From: Pseudomonadota bacterium
GTDB lineage: Bacteria; Desulfobacterota; Binatia; Binatales; Binataceae
DNA: 62,441 nt
Reading direction: 5' to 3'
Assembly (NCBI GenBank): GCA_021324455.1
Contig: JAJPJA010000078.1
Coordinates: forward strand, 1 to 62,441
The notes beneath the pieces are model-generated. The model did no database searches. It was not told the DNA's origin and was given only the letters and a program-made list of their open reading frames with translations. Of the stretch, positions 23,501-31,649 are shown piece after piece (within the stretch, counting starts at the first letter, position 1; every line of letters begins with the position of its first letter). The translations under genes and the position numbers were made by a program.

Positions 23501-24715
23501 TGTACCTACACCGTGCAGGTGCCGGACAACTACTTCGCGGTCGGCCTGTTCAATGGCTATACCGATATCGACCGGCAAACGGAGCTCAACGATGACGACG
23601 GATCGTTGACCGGCCTCAAAACCACTATCTCGGTCAACGAGGACCCGTTCTTCACTGCGCCGGTGGAGACCAGCGAATGCCGTTCCGACGCCGCCATCAA
23701 TCCGTTCTCTCCCGGCGGCACGGCGAAGACCAGCCCGTATGATTATGTAACCACGGTGGTGTATCCGGACTGCGCCCTGACCGCCCCGGCCAAGGCCCCG
23801 ACCTGCAGCGGACCGTTGTGGTACAGCGACTGCACCAACAACGGATGCTACGGGGTGCCGTTGTTCCGCGAAACACTGACCCCGCTGGACGCCGGCAAGC
23901 CCCAGCAGATCATCATGGCGGGACAGAGCGTCTTTCAGCGCAGCACCCTGACCGTGAATCACAGTATGTACTACGTGGACACCAGCGTGAACCAGGCGGC
24001 GCAGCAGGCGGCTATCCTGCCTACGGCGTCGGCCAGTTTGAGCGTGTTCGAGCCGGGAATGAAATTCTATCTGTTCCTCCTCTATGCCAAACCGGAGACC
24101 CGGCAGAAATACCAGATCTACGTGGGCAAGAGCTTCGATCCAACTGACGCAAAGCAGCTGTCCCTGGTGCAGGTGAGCCCGGTGTCCGCTCCCTACAGCG
24201 TCACCGATCTGGGCAAGGTTCCGGCTGACTGGAACGCGTCAGTTGACAGCAACGGCATCCTCACCATCGACCTGAATATGTCGAAGCTGTCAAAATTCAA
24301 GGATCAGTTTGCCGCGGCGAAAAAGGATTTGTGCAAGCCGGCCAGTTTGTGCACTCCGAAAACCACCACTGACGGCAAGAACACGCCGTATTGCGGATGC
24401 AATCTGACCGACGATCCGAACGATCCGTTCCAGCACGACCTGTTCGAGCAGTGCAAGGACGATCCCAAGACCGGCAACAGCCCGATCTGCGGTTGGTCAG
24501 GCAAGGATGTCGATTGTCCGGATGGTGGATGTTATGGCATTGCCATCACCCTGGCTTCGGACTTCAGCAACGCCACCCGTGTTCCGCCGCCGTCCACAAC
24601 CTGCATCAAACAGAGCGACAGCAATTTCAATATCGCGTTCCAGCCCGTCAACTCCGACCTGGCCGGACCGGAATGCAAGTACGCGAGCCCGCCGCCGGGA
24701 ACGTTCTGCAAGTAA
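20564..24715 (+). CDS. Large secreted G8/parallel beta-helix protein, CEMIP/TMEM2/fibrocystin-L-like
   Basis: The protein has 1383 residues with a signal peptide (SLIFSLSLSLAGAAAAYA, cleavage near residue 28). Residues about 105-155 resemble a G8 domain (VLRFDDVDIILKAESILV, ENGGTLRAG, GSLEIDLYG). They are followed by an LTVDRDVSGW stretch, then LIVNEPLAWPHNG and RAAVALLTRSIRI. Residues about 395-510 read like the beta-helix core of animal CEMIP/TMEM2: a YPVHFHMD motif near 428, then FVKDCSVNESMTRFMTIHAT, then GHGFYIEDGTEINN. Animal members depolymerise hyaluronan, so this may be a carbohydrate-active exported enzyme or adhesin. The C-terminal half is Cys-rich and unrecognised. The TTG start is chosen because AGGAG lies eight bases upstream; the ATG at 20573 is too far from it. 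Confidence 0.8.
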   Translation: MFKMTRRLFKSLIFSLSLSLAGAAAAYAANPPMPGSAGWVPSSPSVPHNPSPALAPVTVCDGSAIKILPPGSGGDLEVTGDCEVDGSAPNGTYLYRNINIYTPTSAKTGGVLRFDDVDIILKAESILVENGGTLRAGTPSAPIGKKGSLEIDLYGAQTDAGITCKSPGGTCGVPSTNPNDIWNSNVMMPNMRRPMSCTPMTLDNGINDCFYRYDVFDKGDVAGAYFGHKVIAVSYGGRLQFFGAKGSTICDPSDPNSKACQADKDPSNTGTSWVRLDSSAAPDNTKLTVDRDVSGWAPKKGGKVEIVLTTTDYVAAHSELLTVSNISSKQNLIVNEPLAWPHNGNIYPLNKARSGTGPDQKSIDTRAAVALLTRSIRIVSLGDGPNDAFNKVANYFYGGHTLARQGFTQFQMQGVEFKQLGQGGSIGHYPVHFHMDRSVPADTFVKDCSVNESMTRFMTIHATQGVLLQRNVGYKSIGHGFYIEDGTEINNKLYANIGIFARSATDGPQNPLQVPGILVAPNYPPAPTDKFPYFSDANHPTLFWIMNGWNDFEYNMAAGAGTCGACYWLVPGANSGPSLYEYWGKSYAAEQFNLDRASTSPLFKFVGNSCTSAMTAFQTVQTTDPCFGILNQTGGLAPHVKPLSAPGAPAPNGNLNDETFYPITNGGGRFGTLCPEGKDCSVSDANKNGVPRCETNKVENCKVTVLDKFTSSFTWAPTNFAAVWLRSGWYLLINSAVTDVLNGGVTMVTGGGYTLSDAPLGYWGLTRKSAFVGNTQSCDAKKCDNPFTLNSGPVNTFSAQFNAKYPKLPPMVCEKQTNGAYPGDVCFNRNFDLSLPFSNFAINQRLFNIYDGPSYEDSNAYLDINPTLIPLNDCKPVAGNGNPCANSSKFMQLQIAPGGIPQGVNSPLTDKDPALGQCYLPNAAIAWKQSNGFYYPPAFHSTNLSFDNVGIRHFVIEPQFDETDPHIFWTDYAKVKKRYCTYTVQVPDNYFAVGLFNGYTDIDRQTELNDDDGSLTGLKTTISVNEDPFFTAPVETSECRSDAAINPFSPGGTAKTSPYDYVTTVVYPDCALTAPAKAPTCSGPLWYSDCTNNGCYGVPLFRETLTPLDAGKPQQIIMAGQSVFQRSTLTVNHSMYYVDTSVNQAAQQAAILPTASASLSVFEPGMKFYLFLLYAKPETRQKYQIYVGKSFDPTDAKQLSLVQVSPVSAPYSVTDLGKVPADWNASVDSNGILTIDLNMSKLSKFKDQFAAAKKDLCKPASLCTPKTTTDGKNTPYCGCNLTDDPNDPFQHDLFEQCKDDPKTGNSPICGWSGKDVDCPDGGCYGIAITLASDFSNATRVPPPSTTCIKQSDSNFNIAFQPVNSDLAGPECKYASPPPGTFCK

Positions 24716-24739
24716 GCGGCGCGCGGCACAAACTGAAGC

Positions 24740-24786
24740 GATGCCGGCGCAGGCGAGGCTACCAGCCGATCGCCTGCGCCGGCATC
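24740..24786. terminator. Perfect 17-bp inverted repeat at the convergent 3' ends
   Basis: The arms 24740-24756 and 24770-24786 are exact reverse complements of 17 bases (start GATGCCGGCGCAGG) around a 13-base loop. The structure lies between the beta-helix gene and the gamma-glutamyltranspeptidase gene. Its right arm encodes the last residues of the latter (MPAQAI), with the stop codon in the loop. A short T-rich stretch follows on the minus strand (TTCAGTTTGT), so it fits best as the terminator of the minus-strand gene and can also block the convergent transcript. Confidence 0.7.
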
Positions 24787-26525
24787 AGCATTGAGATCTG
24801 ACCGCGCGGATCGGCGCCGGCGCACAACGCTCCCGACGCCGGATCATACATCGCGGCCAGCACGAATCCTTCGCGATACGCCGGCATCGGATCGATCACG
24901 TGCCCGCGCGCGGCAAGGTCATCGCGTACCTGGCGATCGATTCGATCCTCGATCCGCAGCAGGCCCGGATTTGCGCTATGCGGATAGAACGTGATCGGCA
25001 TGTGGCCCGAGGAAAACCGCGGCGCTTCGATCGCCTCCTGCAGGTCCATCCCGAAATGGACCAGGTTGAGGAAGAACTGCAGTGTCCATTGATCCTGGTT
25101 GTCGCCGCCCGGGGTGCCGAACGCGATAGTTCGGCCGGCCGGATCGATCGTCATCGATGGGGTCAGCGTGGTGCGCGGGCGCTTGCCCGGCGCCAGCGCG
25201 TTGGGATGATGCTGGTCGAGATGAAAACTCTGCAGCCGCGTGCCCAGCGGAAAGCCCAGCGTATCGATCACCGGCGAACTGGGTATCCATCCGCCGCTGG
25301 GTGTGATCGCGATCGCGTTGCCGCGATAATCCACGGCGTCGACGTGCACTGTACCGCGGCCCCAGCTCCGCGCCGGCGGCGAATCGATCAGGGCCTGCAT
25401 ATGGATCGGATCGCCGGGCCGGGCGGGGTCGAGCAAGGCGCGGTAGGGATCGATCAGGCGCCGGCGGATTTCGGCGTACTCCTTTGACAGCAGCCCCGTC
25501 ATGGGAACCGATGTATAGTCGGGGTCGCCGTACCAGGCCTCGCGATCGGCAAAGGCCAGCTTGGCCGCTTCGACCACATGATGAATGTAATGCGCCGAGT
25601 TGTGGCCCATCGCGGCGAGGTCCCATCCCTCGAGCAGACGCAGTTGCTGCAGAAAGACGGGCCCCTGCGACCACGGCTGGCATTTGAAGATCTGGAATCC
25701 GTGATAAGTAATCGCGAGCGGTTCCTCAATTTTGGTTTGGAACCGCGCGAGGTCCTCGATCGTGAGCAGGCCGCCATTGGCCTCGGACCAGGCGACGATC
25801 TCGGCCGCGATATCGCCGCGAAAAAAGCGCTCGCGCGCGGCCGCCAGTCCGGCCTTGCGTCCGCCGTTGCGGGCAGCCGCTTCGGCGTCAAGCAGGCGGC
25901 GGAAGAAGTTCGCCAGGGCGGGATTCTTAAGCCGCTGGCCAGGTTCCGGCACGCGGCCGCCGGGCAGATAGATCTGCGCCGTGCTGGGCCATCGCTTGAG
26001 GAAATGCCGCGCATTGGCGTGCAGCGACGCCATTTCCGTGGTGCCGGTCACGGCGGCGGCCTTGACCGGATCGCCGATCAGACCCTGATGCGCCGGGAAG
26101 CCGTCTTCGGCCAGTTCCAGGGCCGGCTCGATCACGGGCGTCAGCGGCATGGTGCCGAAGTTGTCCAGCGCGGTGAGCAAGGCGTCGAACGCGGCCGGCA
26201 CGCCGGCCGCCAACAGCCCCTGCCCGGGAATCAAATTCATCCCCAGCGAACGGTAGTGCTCGATCGTGGCGCGGGCGGGCGCGGTCATGTTGCCGTTGAC
26301 GGCGAAGACGCGCGCAGATCCGGCCGGCCGCACCAGCATCGGAGCTTCGCCGCCGATCGTATGCAGATGGGGATTGACGATTCCTTCGACGAAGGTCGCC
26401 GCGACGGCGGCGTCGATCGCGTTGCCGCCGGCGGCGAAAATCCGCGCGCCGGCCGCGGCCGAGAGGTAATGCTCCGATGCGATCGCGGCGCGATTGCCCA
26501 TCACCAGTGGATAAATGGTAGCCAT
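24759..26525 (-). CDS. Gamma-glutamyltranspeptidase family protein (Ntn hydrolase)
   Basis: The 588-residue protein matches the GGT fold. Large-subunit motifs AAGGNAIDAAVAATF and THE-like HTIGGEAPMLV are near the N-terminus. GRGTVHVDAVDYRGN carries the predicted self-processing and catalytic Thr392. The small-subunit block is PRTTLTPSMTIDPAGR plus AFGTPGGDNQDQW. No signal peptide is visible, unlike secreted glutathione-degrading GGTs. Together with the GTPGGD variant, this suggests a cytosolic relative that may act on gamma-glutamyl amides or cephalosporin-like acyl groups. The start is the ATG at 26525; a TTG at 26564 gives a 601-residue frame but lacks a ribosome site. It is monocistronic, ending in a strong hairpin. 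Confidence 0.87.
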   Translation of the reverse strand: MATIYPLVMGNRAAIASEHYLSAAAGARIFAAGGNAIDAAVAATFVEGIVNPHLHTIGGEAPMLVRPAGSARVFAVNGNMTAPARATIEHYRSLGMNLIPGQGLLAAGVPAAFDALLTALDNFGTMPLTPVIEPALELAEDGFPAHQGLIGDPVKAAAVTGTTEMASLHANARHFLKRWPSTAQIYLPGGRVPEPGQRLKNPALANFFRRLLDAEAAARNGGRKAGLAAARERFFRGDIAAEIVAWSEANGGLLTIEDLARFQTKIEEPLAITYHGFQIFKCQPWSQGPVFLQQLRLLEGWDLAAMGHNSAHYIHHVVEAAKLAFADREAWYGDPDYTSVPMTGLLSKEYAEIRRRLIDPYRALLDPARPGDPIHMQALIDSPPARSWGRGTVHVDAVDYRGNAIAITPSGGWIPSSPVIDTLGFPLGTRLQSFHLDQHHPNALAPGKRPRTTLTPSMTIDPAGRTIAFGTPGGDNQDQWTLQFFLNLVHFGMDLQEAIEAPRFSSGHMPITFYPHSANPGLLRIEDRIDRQVRDDLAARGHVIDPMPAYREGFVLAAMYDPASGALCAGADPRGQISMLMPAQAIGW

Positions 26526-26818
26526 TATGGTTGATCGTCCTTTATCCCGGGGCGAAAAGTTCAACCAACTATGCTATAAATATTGCTGGGTGGAAAACTC
26601 CCGGAAAAGCCATCCGTTCTTAATGCTGGTGCAACCTCAGTGGTATCTGAATGACGCGGCGGGCGCGCCGGAGCTGATGAATTTCGGCGCCTGTCCCGCT
26701 CGTCTAATTGACAGCTATGAACAGGTTCCTGTGGCTATTCACTGCCACCGCTGGAGGTCCATCCGGGGGGAGAGGCAAATCCGTGAACTCATCGGCAGAA
26801 GACAGGCAGGATGGGGTT

Positions 26819-26995
26819 GTGGGGAGATATTGCCGACTGCTCAAGCCGGTTCGCGACCGCGAGGGTAATTCCCGCTTTGCCGAACGGCCGCGAATCCTGC
26901 GCGAGGTACGCAATCTGGACCGGCTGATGTATCTGGTTCAGTTTGAAGACGGCACCACAACCTTCGTCTTTCCGCATGAAGTAATCGTCGAATAG
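26819..26995 (+). CDS. Small conserved-looking hypothetical protein
   Basis: A 58-residue frame starts at a GTG preceded by AGGATGGGG and ends 84 bases before the alcohol dehydrogenase start. The C-terminal half (RNLDRLMYLVQFEDGTTTFV then PHEVIVE) looks like a small beta-barrel, similar in feel to short SH3-like or CsrA-sized domains. The same frame is open back to a TTG at 26708 and an ATG at 26717, adding residues that look non-conserved. I do not recognise a family. It may be co-transcribed with the downstream dehydrogenase. Confidence 0.5.
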   Translation: MGRYCRLLKPVRDREGNSRFAERPRILREVRNLDRLMYLVQFEDGTTTFVFPHEVIVE

Positions 26996-27079
26996 GCGCG
27001 CGCCGCCTCCTGGTTTGTCCGTGGTTTCGGACTGCCGTAAGATAGCCGCGATGAAGCCCCATCGTGCGGAGGTACAGCA

Positions 27080-28105
27080 ATGCGCGCGGCAGTTCTGAAA
27101 GCCCCCCGATCAATCGAACTTGACCGCTCCTACCCGGAGCCGCCGATGGGTCCCGAAGACCTTAAGCTGCGGGTCGATTACACCGGTATCTGCGGCAGCG
27201 ACTTGCACGTGTTCGCGGTCGAGCCGCCGATGATGAAAATGCCGGTGGTGCTGGGCCATGAATTCTCCGCTCAGGTGGTCGAAGTCGGTCCCGAAGCGCG
27301 CGGCTTCGAGGCGGGTGACCGCGCTGTCGGCCTGATTTATCCCAGTTGCGGGCGCTGCGAGTACTGCGCTCAGGGTGATTTTACGCTTTGCGATCTGCGC
27401 GCTGTCAGTATCAATGAGCGCAACGGCTCGTTTGCCGAATTCATTACCGTCCCCGCGCGCCAGTTGTTTCTGGTCCCTTCCGGTACGCCGGCGGATGAAG
27501 CCGCGATGATCGAGCCGGTTTCCGTTGCCGTGCATGCGATCCGCCGTTCGCGATTGAGTGTCGGTGAGCGGGCGGTGGTTTTCGGCGGCGGACCGCTGGG
27601 ACTGCTGATCATGAAGCTGGCTCAGTTGGGCGGCGCCGACCGTGTGGCGCTGGTCGAACCCGCGGCCGGACGTCTGGAGCTGGCGCGCCGATATGGGGCC
27701 GATCTGGTGCTGGATCCGGCCGACGAAATTCACGGCCAGATCATGGACGCCACCGGCGGACGCGGGGCCGACGTGGTTTTCGAAGTGTCCGGCAACGGAC
27801 GGGCATTCGCCGCGGCCAGCAAACTGACGCGCAAGCAGGGGCGGATGGTGGTGGTTGCGGTCTATGAAGGCCGCGACATTCCCTATAATCCCAATCGTTT
27901 CGTGAGCGACGAGGTCGATCTGATCCACAGCTTCTGGGCCAACGCGATCGATTTCCGCCGCGCCGTCAACCTCGTATCAAGCCGCAAGGTCGACGTACGT
28001 CCGCTGATCAGCGCACGCGTGGGGCTCGACCAGATGCAATCGGCGATGGACGGTCTGATCGCCGACCGCGGCAGCCAGAGCAAAATCCTGGTCGCGTGCA
28101 GCTGA
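27080..28105 (+). CDS. Zinc-dependent medium-chain alcohol dehydrogenase
   Basis: The 341-residue enzyme has catalytic zinc ligands Cys38 (GICGSDLH) and His60-Glu61 (LGHEFSA). The structural zinc lobe has four cysteines, 90, 93, 96 and 104 (SCGRCEYCAQGDFTLC). The nucleotide-binding region has GGGPLGLLIMKLAQ in place of the usual GxGxxG and VEPAAGRLELAR with Glu at the strand end, favouring NAD. The overall pattern is that of the sorbitol/threonine/butanediol dehydrogenase group. GGAGGT sits seven bases before the ATG. The small hypothetical gene precedes it; a CoA-transferase remnant on the other strand follows. Confidence 0.9.
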   Translation: MRAAVLKAPRSIELDRSYPEPPMGPEDLKLRVDYTGICGSDLHVFAVEPPMMKMPVVLGHEFSAQVVEVGPEARGFEAGDRAVGLIYPSCGRCEYCAQGDFTLCDLRAVSINERNGSFAEFITVPARQLFLVPSGTPADEAAMIEPVSVAVHAIRRSRLSVGERAVVFGGGPLGLLIMKLAQLGGADRVALVEPAAGRLELARRYGADLVLDPADEIHGQIMDATGGRGADVVFEVSGNGRAFAAASKLTRKQGRMVVVAVYEGRDIPYNPNRFVSDEVDLIHSFWANAIDFRRAVNLVSSRKVDVRPLISARVGLDQMQSAMDGLIADRGSQSKILVACS

Positions 28106-28141
28106 CGATGCTCCTTCATTGGAGCCTCGCTTTAACCTCGC

Positions 28142-28420
28142 TCAGGAGGAGGCGGAACTTTCCGCGACCAGGATTCCAGCGCGCGTGAGTTGTTCGATCC
28201 GATCCGCCCCCAGCCCACGCATCGCGCCGAGCACTTCGCGGTTGTGCTCGCCCAGTTGCGGCGGATTGCTTCGCACGCGGACTTCGGCGCCGGAAAAATT
28301 GAGCGGCGTGCGGCACAGCCGAACCCCGGGAGCGTCGGGATACGATACGGTTGCCAGGATTGCGCGCGCCTGCATCTGCGGTTTCTCCAGCGCCTGGTTC
28401 CCCGCCAGGATTCGGTCAAA
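28142..28420 (-). pseudogene. 5'-truncated CaiB/BaiF CoA-transferase remnant
   Basis: The reading frame from about 28420 down to the stop at 28142 encodes the typical C-terminal end of class III CoA-transferases. It has a piece like EKPQMQARAILATVSYP, then SNPPQLGEHNREVLGAMRGL, and a final helix (DRIEQLTRAGILV). Full-length members have about 390-400 residues; only about 92 remain. Upstream of 28420 the sequence loses similarity and runs into the next gene's 3' end within 140 bases, with no room for the rest. I read it as the surviving tail of a deleted gene that once lay between the dehydrogenase and the amidohydrolase. Confidence 0.7.
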
Positions 28421-28558
28421 GCAGGTCAGGGTCGTTGGGATGAAACGCAATCCTAAAGCTTCGCGGGTTGGCGGCGAGGCTTTTGCGGGCAAATTCCTCA
28501 GTGCGTTGGCAATTCAATAATGGAAGGCATATTTCGGCCCGCAGGTCTTTGCAGGTGA

Positions 28559-29701
28559 TCAATCCGGCAAATCCATACGGTACAATTTTGCCGCATTGAG
28601 CGAGGTGATTTTTCTGACCACGTCCTCGTCGACGCCAGCCATGCTGCGCGCGATAGCTGCGCGCGAATGCGGCCAGGTGGCGTCGCTATGCGGATAATCC
28701 GACCCCCACATGAAGTTGTCTTCGCCGTAGAACCTGGCGGTCATGCCCGCCATCGGATCGTCCTGGAAGGTCACGCGCAGATTGCGCCGGAAGTATTCGC
28801 TGGGCCGCAGCTTGAGGCTCTTCTCATTGTCGCTGGCCCACTTTTCGTACTGGCGATCCATCCGGTACACCATATGTGCGGCCCATCCCGCGTCATGCTC
28901 GGCGGATACTATCTTCAGCTCGGGGAAGCGATCGAAAACGGCGCCGAACACGAACTGAAGGATGCTCTTCTGCACATCGTGAATGGTGTTCATGCGCGTC
29001 ATCAGCATCTGCATCCGCGGCAGGGGCTTTTCCGGATTTTTCGGCGCCTGGTTGAAGCTCTTGCCGGTGGCGACATGCAGCGACAGCACCATGTTGAGCG
29101 ACTGCGCGGCGGCCCAGAACGGATCGTAATCGGTATCGTAGTAAGGACGATCGGCTGGCGGCACGCCCCAGATTTGCGCCCCTCTAAAACCCAGCGCGGC
29201 GCATCGCTCCAGTTCCTTGACCGCGGCGGGGATATCGGTGAGGGGAACCAGGCAAATTCCATACAGCCGCCGCGGCGCGGCCGAACAATACTCGCCGACG
29301 AAATCATTGTAGACCCGGAAACAGGCCTGCTGCAGCTCAAGATCATCCATCCCGAACAGCGGCATCCCCAGCGTCGTGTACATGATCTCGGCGCTAACGC
29401 CGTCCACGTCCTGATCCTTGAGCCGCGCGACGGGATCCCATCCCCCGGCCGGGGCCTGGCTCAGGTCCTTCACCCTGGAGACATGTTCGTACAGGCGCTG
29501 TCCGTTCAGGCCCATGCCGAATCCCATCGCGACCGGGAAGGGACGCACGCCGGGGGCGGAAAACAGCAGGGTGCCCGAATCCGTCAGCCCCACGCGCGGG
29601 CTCTGATCGCGATACTTGCGATCGAGCCGCTTCTCCCACAGGTCGCCGGGCTCCATGACGTGGGAATCCGCCGATACGATACCAGTGTGGCCGGTGGTCA
29701 T
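28559..29701 (-). CDS. Amidohydrolase-2 family metal-dependent hydrolase/decarboxylase
   Basis: The 380-residue TIM-barrel protein opens with SADSHVMEPGDLWEKRL, in which the usual HxH metal motif is DxH. Later family blocks are AEHDAGWAAHMVYRMDR and MWGSDYPHSDATWPHSR, with the conserved His/Asp pair. These enzymes hydrolyse or decarboxylate aromatic and cyclic acids with zinc or manganese. The ATG at 29701 has GAGGA six bases upstream; the frame to 29815 is leader. A paralogue with the same layout lies at 36670-37788, on the other side of the trehalose genes. The product is monocistronic or reads into the CoA-transferase remnant. The substrate is unknown. Confidence 0.85.
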   Translation of the reverse strand: MTTGHTGIVSADSHVMEPGDLWEKRLDRKYRDQSPRVGLTDSGTLLFSAPGVRPFPVAMGFGMGLNGQRLYEHVSRVKDLSQAPAGGWDPVARLKDQDVDGVSAEIMYTTLGMPLFGMDDLELQQACFRVYNDFVGEYCSAAPRRLYGICLVPLTDIPAAVKELERCAALGFRGAQIWGVPPADRPYYDTDYDPFWAAAQSLNMVLSLHVATGKSFNQAPKNPEKPLPRMQMLMTRMNTIHDVQKSILQFVFGAVFDRFPELKIVSAEHDAGWAAHMVYRMDRQYEKWASDNEKSLKLRPSEYFRRNLRVTFQDDPMAGMTARFYGEDNFMWGSDYPHSDATWPHSRAAIARSMAGVDEDVVRKITSLNAAKLYRMDLPD

Positions 29702-29909
29702 GATTATCCTCGCGGTAAAACGGCAAGCTGCTCCCGAATCGTGCTCCGCGGCGGCCCGCAACGCAAGCCCCGGTTGCAGCGCGGGGAGCGGCCGGGATGT
29801 GCCGCCGGAGCGCAATCCCGGTCAACGTGCGTCCGGTCTGCGCGGCGCCCGCTCACGGGCCTGGTTCGTATATTTCGGCAGATCCGGGAGCTGAGTTGAT
29901 GAGCTTTGT

Positions 29910-31649
29910 CTACTCACCGATAATCGCGACCGAATCCGCGGGAAGCTCCACTGCGCCGGCGTTGAGCGCGATGTTATCGTTTGACGCCATCAGCAGGCGC
30001 CGCGATTCGAGTCTCGGAACAGGCACGCGGCGCGCCTGCCCGCCGATATTGAACGCCACCGTGATCGGTGGGCGCGTCATCGACAACCACCGCGCTTCTT
30101 CATCGAAGCCTACTTCAACCTTTTGCAGATTGCCGTCGCGCAGTTCGGGCGTCTGCGCGCGCAGGCCAATCAGATCGCGATACCATCGCAGCATGCCCTG
30201 ATGCGGCTCGCGCGCGAGTTCCTGCCAGTTGAGTTTCGATCGGAGGAAGGTCGCCGGGTCCTGGGGGTCCGGTATATCGGCCGGATCCCATCCGAAAGCG
30301 GCGAATTCCCGCTTGCGCCCCTCGCTGACGGCGCGCGCGAGCTCCGGTTCCTGATGATCGGTAAAGTATTGAAACGGGCTGGACGCGGCCCATTCCTCGC
30401 CCTGAAACAGCATCGGAACGAACGGCGACATGAGCAGGAGCGCGGCGCCGATTCGCAGCCGCGCCGGCTTCAGCAGATGCGAGGTGCGCTCGCCCCTGGC
30501 CCGATTTCCCACCTGATCGTGGTTCTGCAGGAAGCCGACGAAATTCCATCCCGACAGCCCCTCCGCCCTGCGCCCGTGATGGCGATCGCGATATGCGGAA
30601 TATATTCCGTCATAGGCAAAGGCATGGCGCAGCACCTTGGCCAGTTGCCCGATCGATCCGAAATCTGAGTAATAGCCGCCGCGCTCGCCGGTCAGCACGG
30701 TATGCAGGCTGTGATGAAAGTCCTCGTTCCACTGCGCGTCGATACCGTAGCCGCCGCGCGCCGGCGCGGTGACTATGCGCGGATCGTTGAGGTCGTTCTC
30801 GGCGATCAGGACCAGGCGGCGCGAGGTCTGCCGGCCGAGCTCCGCCGTGCGCTGCGCGAGCTGCTCCAGCAGATGGGTCGGCGAGATGTCCAGGATCGCA
30901 TGAATCGCGTCCAGCCGCAGACCGTCGAAATGGTAATCGCGCATCCACGCGATCGCGTTGTCGCAGACCAAACGGCGCACCTCGTCGCTGCCGCGGCCGT
31001 CGAAATTGACCGCGCTGCCCCATGGCGTGGCGTAGCGGTCGGTCAGATAGGGGCCGAAGCGCGGCAGGTAATTTCCCGACGGACCGAAATGGTTGTAAAC
31101 CACGTCGAGCAGCACGGCCAGGCCCCTGGCATGGCAGGCGTCGACCAGCCGCTTTAGACCCTGCGGTCCGCCGTAGGACTGATGGGGCGCGAACAGATCC
31201 ACGCCGTCGTAACCCCATCCGCGCGCGCCGGGAAACTGCGCCACCGGCATCAGCTCGACATGGGTGATTCCCAGCTCCACCAAATGATCGAGCCGCTCGA
31301 TTGCGGAGTCGAAGGTGCCCTGCGGCGTAAAGGTGCCGGTGTGCAGCTCGTAGATCACCGCATCGCAAAGCGGCGGCGCGGAGAACCCGCGGTCGGTCCA
31401 TTTAAAGGAGCTGTGATCCACGATTCGCGAGGGGCCGTGCACGCCGCTGGGTTGCCATCGCGAGCGCGGATCGGGAAGCGGCGTTGGGTCATCGTCGAGG
31501 ACAAAGGCGTAGTCGGCGCCGGGGACCGCGTTGGGGAGGGCCGCGCGCCACCATCCGTGAGCGCCGTCTTTTTCCATCTCGACGCGGCGGTTGCCGATTC
31601 GGACCGCGGCGCGCTGCGCGTTGGGGGCCCACAGACGCAGCTCATTCAT
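29910..31649 (-). CDS. treZ: Malto-oligosyltrehalose trehalohydrolase TreZ
   Basis: This is a 579-residue GH13 enzyme with an N-terminal beta-sandwich (ELRLWAPNAQRAAVRIG). The catalytic barrel has DVVYNHFGPSGNYL, GLRLDAIHAI (nucleophile Asp), IAENDLND (acid/base Glu) and QNHDQVGNRA. VELMPVAQFPGARGWGYDG is diagnostic of TreZ. It cleaves the maltooligosyl-trehalose made by TreY, releasing trehalose. The start at 31649 is fixed by an ATGA overlap with the treY stop; a longer frame adds ten residues. treY-treZ form one minus-strand operon, divergent from glgX, which can supply debranched glucan. The role is likely osmolyte and stress-protectant synthesis. Confidence 0.96.
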   Translation of the reverse strand: MNELRLWAPNAQRAAVRIGNRRVEMEKDGAHGWWRAALPNAVPGADYAFVLDDDPTPLPDPRSRWQPSGVHGPSRIVDHSSFKWTDRGFSAPPLCDAVIYELHTGTFTPQGTFDSAIERLDHLVELGITHVELMPVAQFPGARGWGYDGVDLFAPHQSYGGPQGLKRLVDACHARGLAVLLDVVYNHFGPSGNYLPRFGPYLTDRYATPWGSAVNFDGRGSDEVRRLVCDNAIAWMRDYHFDGLRLDAIHAILDISPTHLLEQLAQRTAELGRQTSRRLVLIAENDLNDPRIVTAPARGGYGIDAQWNEDFHHSLHTVLTGERGGYYSDFGSIGQLAKVLRHAFAYDGIYSAYRDRHHGRRAEGLSGWNFVGFLQNHDQVGNRARGERTSHLLKPARLRIGAALLLMSPFVPMLFQGEEWAASSPFQYFTDHQEPELARAVSEGRKREFAAFGWDPADIPDPQDPATFLRSKLNWQELAREPHQGMLRWYRDLIGLRAQTPELRDGNLQKVEVGFDEEARWLSMTRPPITVAFNIGGQARRVPVPRLESRRLLMASNDNIALNAGAVELPADSVAIIGE

